From NCBI RefSeq assembly GCF_003024235.1, contig NZ_KZ679085.1, forward strand, positions 237,776-301,775: DNA of 64,000 bases, written 5' to 3'. This stretch comes from Arenimonas caeni (GTDB lineage: Bacteria; Pseudomonadota; Gammaproteobacteria; Xanthomonadales; Xanthomonadaceae). The notes under the pieces were generated by a model that saw only the letters and a list, made by a program, of their open reading frames with translations, did not search any database and was not told the origin of the DNA. Shown here piece by piece: positions 17,516 through 29,094 of the stretch. Position 1 is the stretch's first letter; every line of letters begins with the position of its first letter. The position numbers were made by a program, and so were the translations under genes.

Positions 17516-18355
17516 GGCGACATCGCCGCCGGGCGCCGCGCCCGGCGCGACGAACCCGTAGAGCGTGACATCGAACACCAGCCGGCCCGCCGGCGCGCCC
17601 GGAGGCGGGTTCTCGCCGTAGGCCAGGGCCGCGGGGATCCAGAACCGGAAACGATCGCCGCGCGCCATCAGCTGCACGCCCTCGCGCCAGCCCGACACCA
17701 CCTGGGACAGCGGGAAGGAGGCGCGCTGGCCGCGCATGAGCGAGCTGTCGAACACGCGCCCGTCCGTGGTCCAGCCGGTGTAGTGCACCAGCACCATGTC
17801 GCCCGGGCCCGGGCGGTTTCCGCCCTTGCCGCGCGCGAGCACCCGGTAGACCAGGCCGCTGTCGGTGGCCACGGCGTCGGCGGGCGGCGTCAGCAGGTCG
17901 GCCGGCGCGCGGGTCGGGTCGTCGCCGCCGAGCACCGTCACGTCGAAGACATGCGGCAGCGCCGGCATGCCCGGGTAACCCGGCCCCATGGCCGCGGCCG
18001 AGATCCACCAGCGCCGGGTCTCGCCCGCCGGCGTGGTCAGCAGCGCCCGCGCCAGGCCCGGCTGCTCGCGCGCCAGGTCGCGGACCCAGCGGCGGCTCAC
18101 GCCCTGCTGGCGGCTGTTGAAACGGGTGCGGCCATCGGCGCTCCAGCCGTCGATGCGGTACTCGAGCACCGGGTCGCGCACGTAGGCGGAGGCGTCGGGA
18201 CCGCGCTTGATCACCTTGAAGGCCATGCCGCTGGCGCCGGCTTCGGCATCGGCCGGCGGCGCGTCGAGCGGCCGGGGCGCCGGCAGGGGCGCCACCTGGG
18301 CGCCGGCCAGGCCGGCCATCAGGAGCAGGAGGACGAACAGCGGCAGGCGTGGCAT
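17483..18355 (-). CDS. Periplasmic FKBP-type peptidyl-prolyl isomerase, two FKBP-like regions
   Basis: A 290-residue exported protein: signal peptide to about residue 19, a Pro-rich stretch, an N-terminal region with FKBP-like spacing but without the motif (about 45-145), and an intact FKBP domain at about 155-270 (VLVHYTGWTTDGRVFDSS, GWREGVQLMARGDRFRFWIPAALAYG). The intact domain should isomerise Xaa-Pro bonds during envelope protein folding. The N-terminal region may be a decayed duplicate or dimerisation module. The gene overlaps the flavoprotein gene tail-to-tail. Confidence 0.82.
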   Translation of the reverse strand: MPRLPLFVLLLLMAGLAGAQVAPLPAPRPLDAPPADAEAGASGMAFKVIKRGPDASAYVRDPVLEYRIDGWSADGRTRFNSRQQGVSRRWVRDLAREQPGLARALLTTPAGETRRWWISAAAMGPGYPGMPALPHVFDVTVLGGDDPTRAPADLLTPPADAVATDSGLVYRVLARGKGGNRPGPGDMVLVHYTGWTTDGRVFDSSLMRGQRASFPLSQVVSGWREGVQLMARGDRFRFWIPAALAYGENPPPGAPAGRLVFDVTLYGFVAPGAAPGGDVASADPEALPAD

Positions 18356-18405
18356 CGGAACGACTCGCGGTGTGGTTGCTGGCCGCGAAGGTTAGCAGGC
18401 CCGGC

Positions 18406-19119
18406 TCACCAGTCGCTGTGTTCCGGCAGCAGCCCGCGCAGTTCGGCCTCGGTGAGGTTGCGCCAGCGGCCGGGCTTGAGCTCGCCCAGGCGCACGTTGG
18501 CGATGCGGATGCGCCGCAGCTGGGTGACGCGGTAGCCAAAGGCCGCGGCCATCAGGCGGATCTGCCGGTTCAGGCCCTGGGTGAGCACGATGCCGAAGCC
18601 GAACTTGGCGATGCGCCGGGTGCGGCAGGGCAAGGTCATCTGGTTGTGGATGCGCACGCCGCGGGCCATGCCGCGCAGGAACTCCTCGGTGACGGGCTTG
18701 TTCACGCCCACCAGGTATTCCTTTTCCTTCTTTTCCTCGGAGCGCAGGATCCGGTTGACGATGTCGCCGTTGCTGGTGAGCAGGATCAGCCCTTCCGAAT
18801 CCTTGTCGAGCCGGCCGATCGGGAAGATGCGCTGCTCGTGCCCGACGAAGTCGACGATGTTCCCGGCCACCGAGGTGTCGGTGGTGCAGGTGATGCCCAC
18901 CGGCTTGTTGAGCACGATGTAGACATGGCGGCGGGCGCCGGGTTTGGCCTCGCGACGGCGCAGGGGCTGGCCATCGACTTCCACCACGTCGCCTTCGGCC
19001 ACCTGGGTGCCGATGCCGGCGCGCTGGCCGTTCACGCTCACCCGCCCCTCGGCGACCAGGCGGTCGGCCTCGCGGCGGGAGCAGTGGCCGGTCTCGGCGA
19101 TGTGCTTGTTGACTCGCAT
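18406..19119 (-). CDS. rluF: 23S rRNA pseudouridine synthase, RluF type
   Basis: A 237-residue RsuA-family pseudouridine synthase. It has an N-terminal S4 domain (MRVNKHIAETGHCSRREAD) and the catalytic motif GRLDKDSEGLILLTSNGD with the catalytic Asp. QGLNRQIRLMAAAFGY and the short C-terminus match RluF, which modifies U2604 of 23S rRNA, rather than RluB or RluE. The start at 19119 puts the S4 domain at the N-terminus; an ATG 12 codons upstream is less likely. Confidence 0.88.
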   Translation of the reverse strand: MRVNKHIAETGHCSRREADRLVAEGRVSVNGQRAGIGTQVAEGDVVEVDGQPLRRREAKPGARRHVYIVLNKPVGITCTTDTSVAGNIVDFVGHEQRIFPIGRLDKDSEGLILLTSNGDIVNRILRSEEKKEKEYLVGVNKPVTEEFLRGMARGVRIHNQMTLPCRTRRIAKFGFGIVLTQGLNRQIRLMAAAFGYRVTQLRRIRIANVRLGELKPGRWRNLTEAELRGLLPEHSDW

Positions 19120-19376
19120 GGGGTGCCGCGCTGCGTCAGAAGTGGCGCGCATGCTGGCATGGCGGCGCCGGCAAGTCACCCGCCGGCCCGAAGCCGGCGC
19201 TTGTGTGCCGGGCATGCCGGCGTTCGCACATCTTGGGTTCGACCGGGGGCAATCCGTGAACCGCCTCACACTTTGCCCGCGCTGGACGCCGCGGTGGCCG
19301 GGCGCGCCCGGGCGCTGGCACGGAACCTGCAGCACTACGCCTGCAAGCCAACGTCCCCCGCCGCCAGGAGCCAGCC

Positions 19377-19565
19377 ATGGGCATCGTTATCCCTTTTCCG
19401 CGCAAGCAGGTCATCGACGACGAGCTGGCCGTCCAGCTCTGGGAGTTGGTGATGGCCGGCGAGATCGGCACGCCCGAGTTCCGTCGCCTCGACGCCGAGA
19501 TCCGCCGCCGCCGCGAACTGCGCGAGCCGGCCGCCGTTGCAGGCGCGGCGGGTCCCCGGCGCTGA
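19377..19565 (+). CDS. Small protein of unknown function (62 residues)
   Basis: A short frame with a good ribosome site, AGGAG 7 bp before the ATG, at the end of a 257-bp gap. The product starts MGIVIPFPRKQVIDDELAV and continues as an amphipathic, Arg/Glu-rich helix. No domain is recognised. The Shine-Dalgarno spacing and the non-random hydrophobic-basic start favour a real gene over chance in GC-rich DNA. Confidence 0.5.
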   Translation: MGIVIPFPRKQVIDDELAVQLWELVMAGEIGTPEFRRLDAEIRRRRELREPAAVAGAAGPRR

Positions 19566-19632
19566 TGCCCGTGGCCACCCTCACCGGGACCCGCTGGGCC
19601 GGGCGCAGCCGCGCCCGCCCGCGCCATCGCCG

Positions 19633-21000
<1,368 letters not shown>

Positions 21001-21034
21001 GCGGCATTCTCGCACGCCGCATTCGAGCCGCGGC

Positions 21035-21640
21035 TCAGGGGCTGAGCAGGCTCGCCATGAAGTGCCCGAGCACGCGTGGCTCCATCAGCACCGTGAACAG
21101 CACGCCGTAGGCGGCGCCGGCCAGGTGGGCGCTGTGGTTCACCTGGTCGGCCTTGCGGTGGTTCATGTACACCGAATAGCCGGTGTAGAGCACGGCGAAG
21201 ATGATCGCCGGCACCGGGATCACGTACACGTAGATCGTCGCCCAGGGCTGGAGCAGCACGAAGGCGAACAGCACCGCCGACACCGCGCCCGAGGCGCCGA
21301 GCGTGGCGTAGTTGGGGTCGTGCCGGTGGCGCAGGTAGCTCGGCAGCGCCGAGACCACCAGGGCCGAGGCGTAGAAGCCCAGGAACCCCCACGGCCCGAG
21401 GTACTGGCCGTAGAACTGCTCCATCAGCCGGCCGAAGAAGTACAGGGTGAACATGTTGAACAGCAGGTGCATGAAGTCGCCGTGCACCAGGCCATAGCCG
21501 ATGAAGCGGTCGTACTGGCGGCCACGCGACACCGCCGGCGGCCACAGCAGCAGCCGCTGCAGCAGCTTGTCGTTGTTGAAGCCAGCCCACGACACCAGCA
21601 CGGTGACGATGATGATGGCGATGGTCAGGCTCAATTCCAT
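21035..21640 (-). CDS. Rhomboid family intramembrane serine protease
   Basis: A 201-residue integral membrane protein with about six spans. Catalytic Ser117 is in GASGAVS and His172 in HSAHLAGAAYG; the oxyanion-loop region HGDFMHLLFNM is also present, so the protein should be active. It cleaves transmembrane segments of membrane substrates, which are not known here. It lies 34 bp upstream of dbpA on the same strand. Confidence 0.9.
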   Translation of the reverse strand: MELSLTIAIIIVTVLVSWAGFNNDKLLQRLLLWPPAVSRGRQYDRFIGYGLVHGDFMHLLFNMFTLYFFGRLMEQFYGQYLGPWGFLGFYASALVVSALPSYLRHRHDPNYATLGASGAVSAVLFAFVLLQPWATIYVYVIPVPAIIFAVLYTGYSVYMNHRKADQVNHSAHLAGAAYGVLFTVLMEPRVLGHFMASLLSP

Positions 21641-21721
21641 GGGCGTCCCTTCCTCTGCGTCCGGCGCAGCATACCGCCTGCCGCCAGCGACGATTCAGTC
21701 CGGCGATGGCAAAGTGCCGGG

Positions 21722-22927
21722 ATGCGCCCCCTCGCCCTCCAGGTCCTGCTGCTGGCCCTGGCCAGCCCCGCCGCCCTCGCCGACGACATGGCCGCCTGCC
21801 TTGCCCGGCTCGAACCCCAGGCCCGCGCCGCCGGCGTGCCGGCCGAGGTGTTCCGGGCGAACACCCGCGACCTGGCCTGGGACCCGTCGGTGCTCGAAGC
21901 GCTCGACCACCAGCCCGAGTTCCGCACGCCGATCTGGGACTACCTGGCCGGCCTGGTCGACGAGCAGCGCGTGGCCGACGGCCAGGCCCGCCTGGCCGAA
22001 CACGCCGCCCTGCTGGCGCAGATCGAACGCACGCACGGCGTCGATCCGGCGACGGTGGTCGCGGTCTGGGGCGTGGAGAGCGACTACGGACGCACCTTCG
22101 GCAGCAAGCCGCTGCTCGGCTCGCTGGCCACGCTGTCCTGCGCCGGACGCCGCCAGCCCTTCTTCCGCGGCGAGCTGTTCGCCCTGCTCAGGCTCATCCA
22201 GGCCGGCGACCTGCGCGCCGACGGGCTGGTGGGCTCCTGGGCCGGCGCCTTCGGCCACACCCAGTTCATGCCCTCGACCTACGCGCGCATCGCCGTGGAC
22301 GGCGACGGCGACGGCCGCCGCGACCTCGTGGGTTCGATCCCCGACGCGCTCGCCTCGACCGCCCACTACCTGCGCAAGGCGGGCTGGCGCACCGGCCAGC
22401 CCTGGGGCTACGAGGTGGTGCTGCCCGCGGATTCCGACGCCCCGGTGAGCGGCCGCACGCAGCGACGCCCGCTCCCGCACTGGCGCGCCCGCGGCCTGCG
22501 GCGCGCCGACGGCGGCACCCTGCCGGCCGACGACCGCAACACCGCCCTGCTGCTGCCCGCCGGCCGCGACGGCCCGGCCTTTCTGGTGTTCAGGAACTAC
22601 GACGCGATCTACAGCTACAACGCCGCCGAAAGTTACGCCCTGGCCATCGCCCTGCTGGCCGACCGCCTGCGCGGCGACGGCGGCCTGCGCGCCGCCTGGC
22701 CCACCGACGACCCGGGCCTGTCGCGGGCCGAACGCCGCGAGCTGCAGACGCTGCTGCTGGCCCGGGGCCATGCCATCGGTACCGTGGACGGCATGATCGG
22801 CCGGCTCAGCCGCGAGGCCATCGCCGCCGAGCAGCGCCGGCTGGGCTGGGCCGTGGATGGCCGCGCCGGCCAGCGCATCCTCGCCGCGCTGCGCGAAGAC
22901 GCCCCCTCGCCCCCGCCGGCCGATTAG
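21722..22927 (+). CDS. mltB: Membrane-bound lytic murein transglycosylase B family
   Basis: A 401-residue exported transglycosylase that cuts the MurNAc-GlcNAc bond in peptidoglycan. After the signal peptide (to about residue 19) comes the MltB catalytic domain; Glu in VAVWGVESDYGR at about 121 is the predicted catalytic residue, with GAFGHTQFMPSTY the substrate-groove block. The C-terminal 70 residues form a peptidoglycan-binding domain (LSRAERRELQTLLLARGHAIGTVDGMIG). The start is ATG 21722; no lipobox cysteine, so it may be soluble in the periplasm. Confidence 0.9.
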   Translation: MRPLALQVLLLALASPAALADDMAACLARLEPQARAAGVPAEVFRANTRDLAWDPSVLEALDHQPEFRTPIWDYLAGLVDEQRVADGQARLAEHAALLAQIERTHGVDPATVVAVWGVESDYGRTFGSKPLLGSLATLSCAGRRQPFFRGELFALLRLIQAGDLRADGLVGSWAGAFGHTQFMPSTYARIAVDGDGDGRRDLVGSIPDALASTAHYLRKAGWRTGQPWGYEVVLPADSDAPVSGRTQRRPLPHWRARGLRRADGGTLPADDRNTALLLPAGRDGPAFLVFRNYDAIYSYNAAESYALAIALLADRLRGDGGLRAAWPTDDPGLSRAERRELQTLLLARGHAIGTVDGMIGRLSREAIAAEQRRLGWAVDGRAGQRILAALREDAPSPPPAD

Positions 22928-22965
22928 GCAACAATCGGGCTTGGTCCCCCCGCGGAGTCCGGCCC

Positions 22966-23826
22966 ATGAAATGGCGCAGTGCACGTCGTTCCAGCAACGT
23001 CGACGACCGCCGCGGTGGCGGCGGCGGCGGAATGAAACTCGGCCTCGGTGGCGTGGCCATCGTCGTGGTGATCGGCCTGCTGATGGGCAAGAACCCGATG
23101 GAACTGCTGGGCATGGTGGCCCAGGTGCAGCAACAAATGCCCGCCGGCTCCAGCGGCCCGGCCCAGGCGCCGCCGGTGGACGACGAAGCCTCGCAGTTCG
23201 TGGCCGCCATCCTCGGCGAGACCGAGGACGTATGGAGCGCGGTGTTCGAAGCCAGCGGCAGCCGCTACACGCCGGCCACCCTGGTGCTGTTCAGCGGCCA
23301 GGTGCAGTCGGCCTGCGGCGGCGCCAGCGCCGCGGTGGGCCCGTTCTACTGCCCGGCCGACAAGCAGGTCTACATCGACCTGAGCTTCTTCGAGCAGATG
23401 GAGCGCCGCCTGGGCGGCGGCGGCGACTTCGCCGAGGCCTACGTGATCGCGCACGAAGTCGGCCACCACGTGCAGACGCTCACCGGCATCAGCCAGAAGG
23501 TGAACGACGTGCGCCGCCGCGGCGGCAACGTCGAGGGCGCGGACGGCCCACTGGTGCGCCAGGAACTGCAGGCCGACTGCTACGCCGGCCTGTGGGCGCA
23601 CCACGCGCAGCGGCGCCACGCCTGGCTCGAGGCCGGCGACCTGGAGGAAGCGCTCAACACCGCCACCGCCATCGGCGACGACACCCTGCAGCGGCAGTCG
23701 CAGGGCCAGGTGGTGCCCGACTCCTTCACCCACGGCAGCGCCGAGCAGCGCGTGCGCTGGTTCCGGATCGGCTTCGAGAGCGGCGACGCCGGCCGCTGCG
23801 ACACCTTCGCCGCCGCCCGGCTCTGA
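22966..23826 (+). CDS. ypfJ: Neutral zinc metallopeptidase, YpfJ family
   Basis: A 286-residue membrane-anchored protein. The N-terminal basic cytosolic tail has a Gly-rich stretch (RRGGGGGG), followed by one transmembrane helix (about 27-45). The domain then holds HEVGHH at about 158-163 with the zinc ligands, plus [14 protein letters not shown], the family's downstream conserved block. The physiological substrate is unknown. It starts 38 bp after mltB and 4 bp precede the next operon, suggesting cotranscription. Confidence 0.88.
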   Translation: MKWRSARRSSNVDDRRGGGGGGMKLGLGGVAIVVVIGLLMGKNPMELLGMVAQVQQQMPAGSSGPAQAPPVDDEASQFVAAILGETEDVWSAVFEASGSRYTPATLVLFSGQVQSACGGASAAVGPFYCPADKQVYIDLSFFEQMERRLGGGGDFAEAYVIAHEVGHHVQTLTGISQKVNDVRRRGGNVEGADGPLVRQELQADCYAGLWAHHAQRRHAWLEAGDLEEALNTATAIGDDTLQRQSQGQVVPDSFTHGSAEQRVRWFRIGFESGDAGRCDTFAAARL

Positions 23827-23830
23827 GCCC

Positions 23831-24562
23831 GTGGCCAGGGACGAGGCCCCCGGAAACCGCGAACCGGTGTTCCGGGCGCGCGGTCTGGCCAAGACCTATC
23901 GCATGGGCGAGGTCGAGGTCGCGGCCCTGCGCGGCATCGACCTGGACCTGTGGCCGGGCGAGTTCGTGGTGCTGCTCGGCGCCTCGGGCAGCGGCAAGTC
24001 CACCCTGCTCAACATCCTCGGCGGCCTGGACGCACCCAGCGCCGGCGAGGTGATCTGCCAGGGCCACCCACTCACCGGCGCCGGCGAGGCCGCGCTCACG
24101 CGCTTCCGGCGCGAGCACGTGGGCTTCGTCTTCCAGTTCTACAACCTCATCCCCAGCCTCACCGCGCGCGAGAACGTCGCCCTGGTGACCGAGATCGCGG
24201 CCGAGCCGATGACGCCGGAGGTCGCGCTGGCGATGGTCGGGCTGGAAGGACGCATGGACCACTTCCCGTCCCAGCTCTCCGGCGGCGAGCAGCAGCGCGT
24301 CGCCATCGCCCGCGCCATCGCCAAGCGGCCGGCGGTGATGCTCTGCGACGAACCCACCGGCGCGCTCGACTCGAAGACCGGCATCACCGTGCTCGAGGCG
24401 CTGGCGCGCACGCACCGCGAGACCGGCGCGCTGACCGTGATCATCACCCACAACGCGGTGATCGCGAACATGGCCGACCGCGTCATCCAGCTCAGCGACG
24501 GCCGCATCGCCGGCGAGCATCGCAACGCCCACCGCGCCGAGCCCTCGGAGCTGAGCTGGTGA
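23831..24562 (+). CDS. ABC exporter ATPase (DevA/LolD/MacB type)
   Basis: A 243-residue ATPase of the MacB-like class: Walker A GASGSGKS at about 55-62, Q-loop [11 protein letters not shown], signature [16 protein letters not shown], Walker [12 protein letters not shown]. It starts with GTG. The TGA overlaps the GTG of the permease gene (GTGA), so the two are translationally coupled. With the permease and HlyD-like adaptor downstream it forms an ATPase/permease/adaptor exporter of the DevBCA kind; the substrate is unknown (lipid or glycolipid export in cyanobacterial DevBCA). Confidence 0.9.
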   Translation: MARDEAPGNREPVFRARGLAKTYRMGEVEVAALRGIDLDLWPGEFVVLLGASGSGKSTLLNILGGLDAPSAGEVICQGHPLTGAGEAALTRFRREHVGFVFQFYNLIPSLTARENVALVTEIAAEPMTPEVALAMVGLEGRMDHFPSQLSGGEQQRVAIARAIAKRPAVMLCDEPTGALDSKTGITVLEALARTHRETGALTVIITHNAVIANMADRVIQLSDGRIAGEHRNAHRAEPSELSW

Positions 24563-26922
24563 AGGCGCTCGACCGCAAGCTGTGGCGCGAACTGCGCCAG
24601 CTGCGCGGGCAGACCATCGCCATCGCCCTGGTGCTGGTGGCCGGCATCGCCACCGTGGTGATGTCGCTCACGGCGTACCGCGCCCTGCACGACACCCGTG
24701 AACGCTTCTATGCCGGCTACCGCTTCGCCGACGTGTTCGCGCCGGTGGTGCGCGCGCCCTGGCCACTGCTGGAGGAACTGCGCGGGCTCGAGGGCGTGCA
24801 GGCCGCCGAGGGCCGCGTGCTGGCCAACGTAAACCTCGAGATCGAAGGTTTCGACGATGCCGCCAATGGCCTGATCGTATCGCTGCCCGACCCCGGGCAG
24901 GGCGGGCTGAACGCGCTCTTCCTGCGCGCCGGCCGCCTGCCCGACCCGCTGCGCGCCAACGAAGTGGTCCTCGGCGAGGCCTTCGCCGAGGCGCACGGGC
25001 TGCGGCCCGGCGACTCGCTGGCGGCGATCATCAACGGGCGCCGGCAGGTGCTGCAGGTGGCCGGCATCGGCCTGTCGCCGGAGTTCGTCTACCAGATCCG
25101 CCCCGGCGATGCCTTCCCGGACTATCGCCGCTACGGCGTGCTGTGGATGCAGCGCGAGCCGCTGGCGGCCGCGCTCGACCTCGACGGCGCCTTCAACGAC
25201 GTGGTGCTGGCCTTGCGCCGCGGCGCCCGCGAAGCCGACGTCATCGATGCGCTGGACGCGCTGCTGGCGCCCTACGGCGGCCTGGGCGCGCACGGGCGCG
25301 AGCTGCAGACCTCGCATCGCTTCCTCGACGAGGAACTGGTGCAGCTGCGGGTGATGGTGCGGATGTTCTCGACGGTGTTCCTGGCCGTGGCCGCCTTCCT
25401 GCTGAACATCGTCATCGGCCGGCTGGTGAACACCCAGCGCGAGCAGATCGCCGTGCTCAAGGCCTTCGGCTACAGCCGCTGGGAAGTGGGCCGGCACTAT
25501 GCGGCGCTGGTGGGGCTGATGGTGGGCGCCGGCCTGGTGCCGGGCGTGCTCGTCGGCGCCTGGCTGGGCCGCGGCATGGCCGACCTGTACGCCGACTTCT
25601 TCCGCTTCCCGTCCCTGGACTGGAGCCTCGACGCCGGCGTGCTGGCCCTGGCCGTTGCCTTCGCCGCGGCGGTGGCGGCGCTGGGCACCGCCACCGGCCT
25701 GCACCGCGCCTTCGCGCTCTCGCCGGCCGAGGGCATGCGCCCCGAGGCGCCGCCGGTGTTCCGCCGCGGCCGGCTCGAGGGCCCGCTGGTGCAGCACCTG
25801 GTCGATCCCGCGGCGCGCATGGTCCTGCGCACGCTGGTTCGCCGCCCGCTGCGCACGAGCCTCACTGTGTTCGGCATCGGCCTGGCCTGCGGCATCCTGC
25901 TCATGTCGCGCTTCTCGGAGACGGCCATCGACCAGATGATCGAGCTGCAGCTGGGATTCGCCCAGCGCGACGACCTGGCCGTCACCTTCGTCGAACCGCG
26001 CCCGGCGCGCGCCGCGCTCGAACTGGCCGCCCTGCCCGGCGTCGCCGCGGTCGAGCCGTTCCGGCAGGCGCCGGTGGTGCTGCGCAACGGCCACCGCGAG
26101 CACCGCCTCGCCGTGCTGGGCCTGCCGGCACGGGGCGACCTGCGCCGCCTGCTGGGACCTTCGCTGGCGCCGCTGCCGCTGCCCGCCGACGGCCTGGTGC
26201 TCACCGACTACCTGGCCGGCATGCTGGCACTGCAGCCGGGTGATGCCGTCGAAATGGAGTTCCTCGACGGCCGCCGCGAAACCGTCTCGCTGACGGTGCG
26301 CTCGCTGTCGCACGAGTACCTGGGCGTCGGCGCCTACCTCGAACTGTCGGCCCTGCAGCGGCTGCGCGGCGAACAGGACAGCCTTTCCGGCGCTTGGCTG
26401 CGGCTCGAGCCCGGCGCCCGCGAGCAGGTGATCCGGGCGCTGCGGGCCCGCCCCGGCGTCGCCGCCGCTACCGACCGCGCGGCCATGATCGAAGGCTTCC
26501 GCGACACCATGGCCGAGGTGGTGCTCACCTTCACCCTGATCGCCACCGCCATGGCCGCTGCCATCGCCATCGGCGTGGTCTACAACAGCGCGCGCATCTC
26601 GCTGTCCGAACGCAGCCGCGAGCTGGCCAGCCTGCGCGTGCTCGGCTACACCCGCGCCGAGGTCCGGGCCCTGGTCTCCGGCGAGCTGTTCACCCTCGCC
26701 GGCTTGGCGCTGCTGCCCGGCTTCGCGCTCGGCTATGCCCTCTGCGGCCTGCTGGTGTGGGGCTTCGAATCCGAGCTCTACCGCATTCCACTCGCGCTCT
26801 CGCCCGCCGGCCTGGGCACCGCCGGCCTGGTGGTGCTGGCGGCCACCGCCGCCTCGGTGCTGGCGGTGCGGCGCCGGGTGGACGGGCTGGACCTGATTGC
26901 GGTACTCAAGACCAAGGACTGA
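24559..26922 (+). CDS. ABC transporter permease with two FtsX-like halves
   Basis: A 787-residue membrane protein. The N-terminus has one transmembrane segment followed by a large periplasmic domain, then a FtsX-like bundle ([20 protein letters not shown] near residue 280) and, after another periplasmic domain, a second bundle ending [20 protein letters not shown]. The duplicated FtsX-periplasmic-FtsX design is typical of large MacB-like/DevC-type permeases. It overlaps the ATPase gene by 4 bp (GTGA) and lies 3 bp before the adaptor gene. Confidence 0.88.
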   Translation: MKALDRKLWRELRQLRGQTIAIALVLVAGIATVVMSLTAYRALHDTRERFYAGYRFADVFAPVVRAPWPLLEELRGLEGVQAAEGRVLANVNLEIEGFDDAANGLIVSLPDPGQGGLNALFLRAGRLPDPLRANEVVLGEAFAEAHGLRPGDSLAAIINGRRQVLQVAGIGLSPEFVYQIRPGDAFPDYRRYGVLWMQREPLAAALDLDGAFNDVVLALRRGAREADVIDALDALLAPYGGLGAHGRELQTSHRFLDEELVQLRVMVRMFSTVFLAVAAFLLNIVIGRLVNTQREQIAVLKAFGYSRWEVGRHYAALVGLMVGAGLVPGVLVGAWLGRGMADLYADFFRFPSLDWSLDAGVLALAVAFAAAVAALGTATGLHRAFALSPAEGMRPEAPPVFRRGRLEGPLVQHLVDPAARMVLRTLVRRPLRTSLTVFGIGLACGILLMSRFSETAIDQMIELQLGFAQRDDLAVTFVEPRPARAALELAALPGVAAVEPFRQAPVVLRNGHREHRLAVLGLPARGDLRRLLGPSLAPLPLPADGLVLTDYLAGMLALQPGDAVEMEFLDGRRETVSLTVRSLSHEYLGVGAYLELSALQRLRGEQDSLSGAWLRLEPGAREQVIRALRARPGVAAATDRAAMIEGFRDTMAEVVLTFTLIATAMAAAIAIGVVYNSARISLSERSRELASLRVLGYTRAEVRALVSGELFTLAGLALLPGFALGYALCGLLVWGFESELYRIPLALSPAGLGTAGLVVLAATAASVLAVRRRVDGLDLIAVLKTKD

Positions 26923-26925
26923 ACC

Positions 26926-28116
26926 ATGACCCGAGCCCGCATCCTCCGCTACAGCCTGATCGTCCTGGTGCTGGCCGCGCTGGCCTGGCTGGCGCTGCGC
27001 CCGGTGCCGGTGCCGGTGGACGCGGTGCCGGTCGAACGCGGCACCGTGGTCGACAGCGTCGAGGCGGAGGGTCGCACGCGCCTGGTGGACCGCTACCTGA
27101 TCACCGCGCCGATCACCGCGCAGGCGCGTCGCCAGCAGCTCGAGGTCGGTGACCCGGTGCAAGTGGACCAGGTGCTGGTGGTGCTCGACCCGCTGCCGGC
27201 GCCCGCGCTCGACCCCCGCTCCCGGGCCGAGGCCCAGGCCCGCGCCGAGGCCGCCGAAAGCCGCCTGCGCGGCGCCAGCGAAGACCTGCAGTCGGCGCTG
27301 GCCGCGGCCGAGCAGGCCGCGCTCGACCTCGAACGGGCCGAATCACTGGCGCAGCGCGAGCTGGTGGCCCGCGACGCCGCCGACCGCGCCCGCACCCAGC
27401 ACGAGCGGGCGGTGCGCGAAGCCGCCAGCGCCCGCTTCCGGCGCGCCACCGCCGCGCACGAGCTCGAGGCGGCGGGCGCCGCCCTGGCCCTGGGCAGCCG
27501 CGCCCGCAGCGACGAACCGGCGATGGAGCTGCAGGCGCCGGTGGCCGGCGTGGTGCTGCGCCGCCACTTCGAAAGCAGCCGCCCGGTGGTCGCCGGCGAG
27601 CCCCTGCTGGAGATCGGCGACCCGGCGGCGATGGAGGTCGAGGTGGACGTCCTCTCGGCCGACGCCGTGCGCCTGCGCGACGGCATGCCGGTGCAGCTGC
27701 ACCGCTGGGGCGACCCCGAGCCGCTGCTCGGTCGCGTGCGCCGGGTCGAGCCGGCCGGCTTCACCAAGGTCTCGGCGCTGGGCGTCGAGGAGCAGCGCGT
27801 ATGGGTGATCGTCGAGATCACCAGCGAACGCGAGCACTGGCTGAGGCTGGGCGATGCCTACCGGGTGAACGCCCGTTTCGAGCTGGCGCGGCGCGACGGC
27901 GTGCTGCGCGTGCCCGGCAGCGCGCTGTTCCGCGACGACCAGGGCGGCTGGGCGGTGTTCCGCGTGCAGGGCGACCGGGTCGAACGCGCGCCGGTGGAGA
28001 CCGGCCTGCAGGGCGGCGGCTTCACCGAAATCACGGGTGGCCTGGCCGAGGGCGAGCAGGTCGTGGTGCACCCCGACCGTGCGCTCGAGGACGGCGGCCG
28101 CGTGCGCCTGCGCTGA
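26926..28116 (+). CDS. HlyD/DevB-like periplasmic adaptor of the ABC exporter
   Basis: A 396-residue membrane-fusion protein. A single N-terminal transmembrane helix (about 8-26) is followed by a lipoyl/barrel-sandwich half (about 45-75), a long coiled-coil hairpin rich in Ala/Glu/Arg (about 75-190), the other barrel-sandwich half ([15 protein letters not shown]) and a beta-barrel domain. It would bridge the inner-membrane permease to an outer-membrane channel. No TolC homologue is in the window. Last gene of the three-gene operon. Confidence 0.9.
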   Translation: MTRARILRYSLIVLVLAALAWLALRPVPVPVDAVPVERGTVVDSVEAEGRTRLVDRYLITAPITAQARRQQLEVGDPVQVDQVLVVLDPLPAPALDPRSRAEAQARAEAAESRLRGASEDLQSALAAAEQAALDLERAESLAQRELVARDAADRARTQHERAVREAASARFRRATAAHELEAAGAALALGSRARSDEPAMELQAPVAGVVLRRHFESSRPVVAGEPLLEIGDPAAMEVEVDVLSADAVRLRDGMPVQLHRWGDPEPLLGRVRRVEPAGFTKVSALGVEEQRVWVIVEITSEREHWLRLGDAYRVNARFELARRDGVLRVPGSALFRDDQGGWAVFRVQGDRVERAPVETGLQGGGFTEITGGLAEGEQVVVHPDRALEDGGRVRLR

Positions 28117-28122
28117 AGCCGG

Positions 28123-29043
28123 TCAGCCCGCGGCCTGCTCCCAGGCGAACAGGCGGGCATCCTTGGCCTCCCAGAGCTCATTGAGCCAGGCCTGGAAACG
28201 CTTGCGGAATTCGCGGTCGGCCTCGTAGTCGGCGCCGGCGAAGCCTTCCGGCACCGGCAGCTCGCGCACGTACACGCGCACGGTGCGGATGCGGTTGGCG
28301 AACAGGTCGGCCAGGCTGGGCTGCTTGCGGTCGTAATGCAGGGTCACGTCCAGCACGCCGTCGAGCACGTCGCCCATGGCGCCGAACACGAAGGCCACGC
28401 CGCCGGCGCGCGGCCGCAGCAGGTGCTGGTAACCGCCGCCCTGCGCCGCCTGCTTGGCCGGCGTGAAGCGCGTGCCTTCGACGAAGTTCATCACCGAGGC
28501 CGGCACCTGCCGGAACTTCTGGCAGGCCTTGCGGGTGGCGGCCATGTCGCGGCCGGCCAGCTCGGGGCGTTTGGCCAGCTGGCTCTTGGTGGCCCGGCGC
28601 ATGAAGGGGAAATCCAGCGCCCACCAGCACAGGCCCAGCACCGGCACCCAGATCAGCTGACGCTTGAGGAAAAAGCGCAGCAGCGGGATGCGCCGGTTGA
28701 ACACCTTCTGCAGCACCGGGATGTCCACCCAGCTGCGGTGGTTGGCCAGCACCAGGTAGCGGCCATCGGCGCGCAGCGACTCCAGGCCCTCGACCAGGAA
28801 GCGGGTGCGGGTGAACAGGTCGGTCATGGCGCTGTTGACGCCGATCCAGCTCTCGGCGATCGCCGGCAGCAGGCGATCGAAGCCGCGGCGCAGCGGCGGC
28901 AGCGGCAAGGCCAGCTTGAGCAGCGCGGCGACGATGAGCAGCGGGCCGTGGAAGGCGGTGTTGAGCAGGAACAGCACCGCCGCCAGGGGCACCCGAAGTG
29001 GCGCGGGCAGGTACAGGAGCAGGGATTTGTCTGGCGACGACAT
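28123..29043 (-). CDS. 1-acylglycerol-3-phosphate O-acyltransferase-like (YihG family)
   Basis: A 306-residue PlsC-family membrane acyltransferase. N-terminal hydrophobic segments precede the catalytic HX4D motif, NHRSWVD at about 101-107, and the NFVEGTRF block at about 185-192. Length and the long Trp-rich stretch between motifs match the E. coli YihG subfamily rather than PlsC itself, which suggests fine-tuning of phospholipid acyl composition rather than the essential step. It is convergent with the exporter operon, stops 6 bp apart. Confidence 0.87.
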   Translation of the reverse strand: MSSPDKSLLLYLPAPLRVPLAAVLFLLNTAFHGPLLIVAALLKLALPLPPLRRGFDRLLPAIAESWIGVNSAMTDLFTRTRFLVEGLESLRADGRYLVLANHRSWVDIPVLQKVFNRRIPLLRFFLKRQLIWVPVLGLCWWALDFPFMRRATKSQLAKRPELAGRDMAATRKACQKFRQVPASVMNFVEGTRFTPAKQAAQGGGYQHLLRPRAGGVAFVFGAMGDVLDGVLDVTLHYDRKQPSLADLFANRIRTVRVYVRELPVPEGFAGADYEADREFRKRFQAWLNELWEAKDARLFAWEQAAG

Positions 29044-29094
29044 CGTGCAACCGGCGTTCGGGAGGACCGCAGTTTACCAGCGCCGGCGGCCGCC

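Noticed and set aside
24139..27162. A 1007-codon minus-strand frame opposite the ABC exporter genes
   Set aside because: Stop-free only because of high GC; His/Gln/Arg-rich without domains, opposite coupled, well-defined exporter genes.
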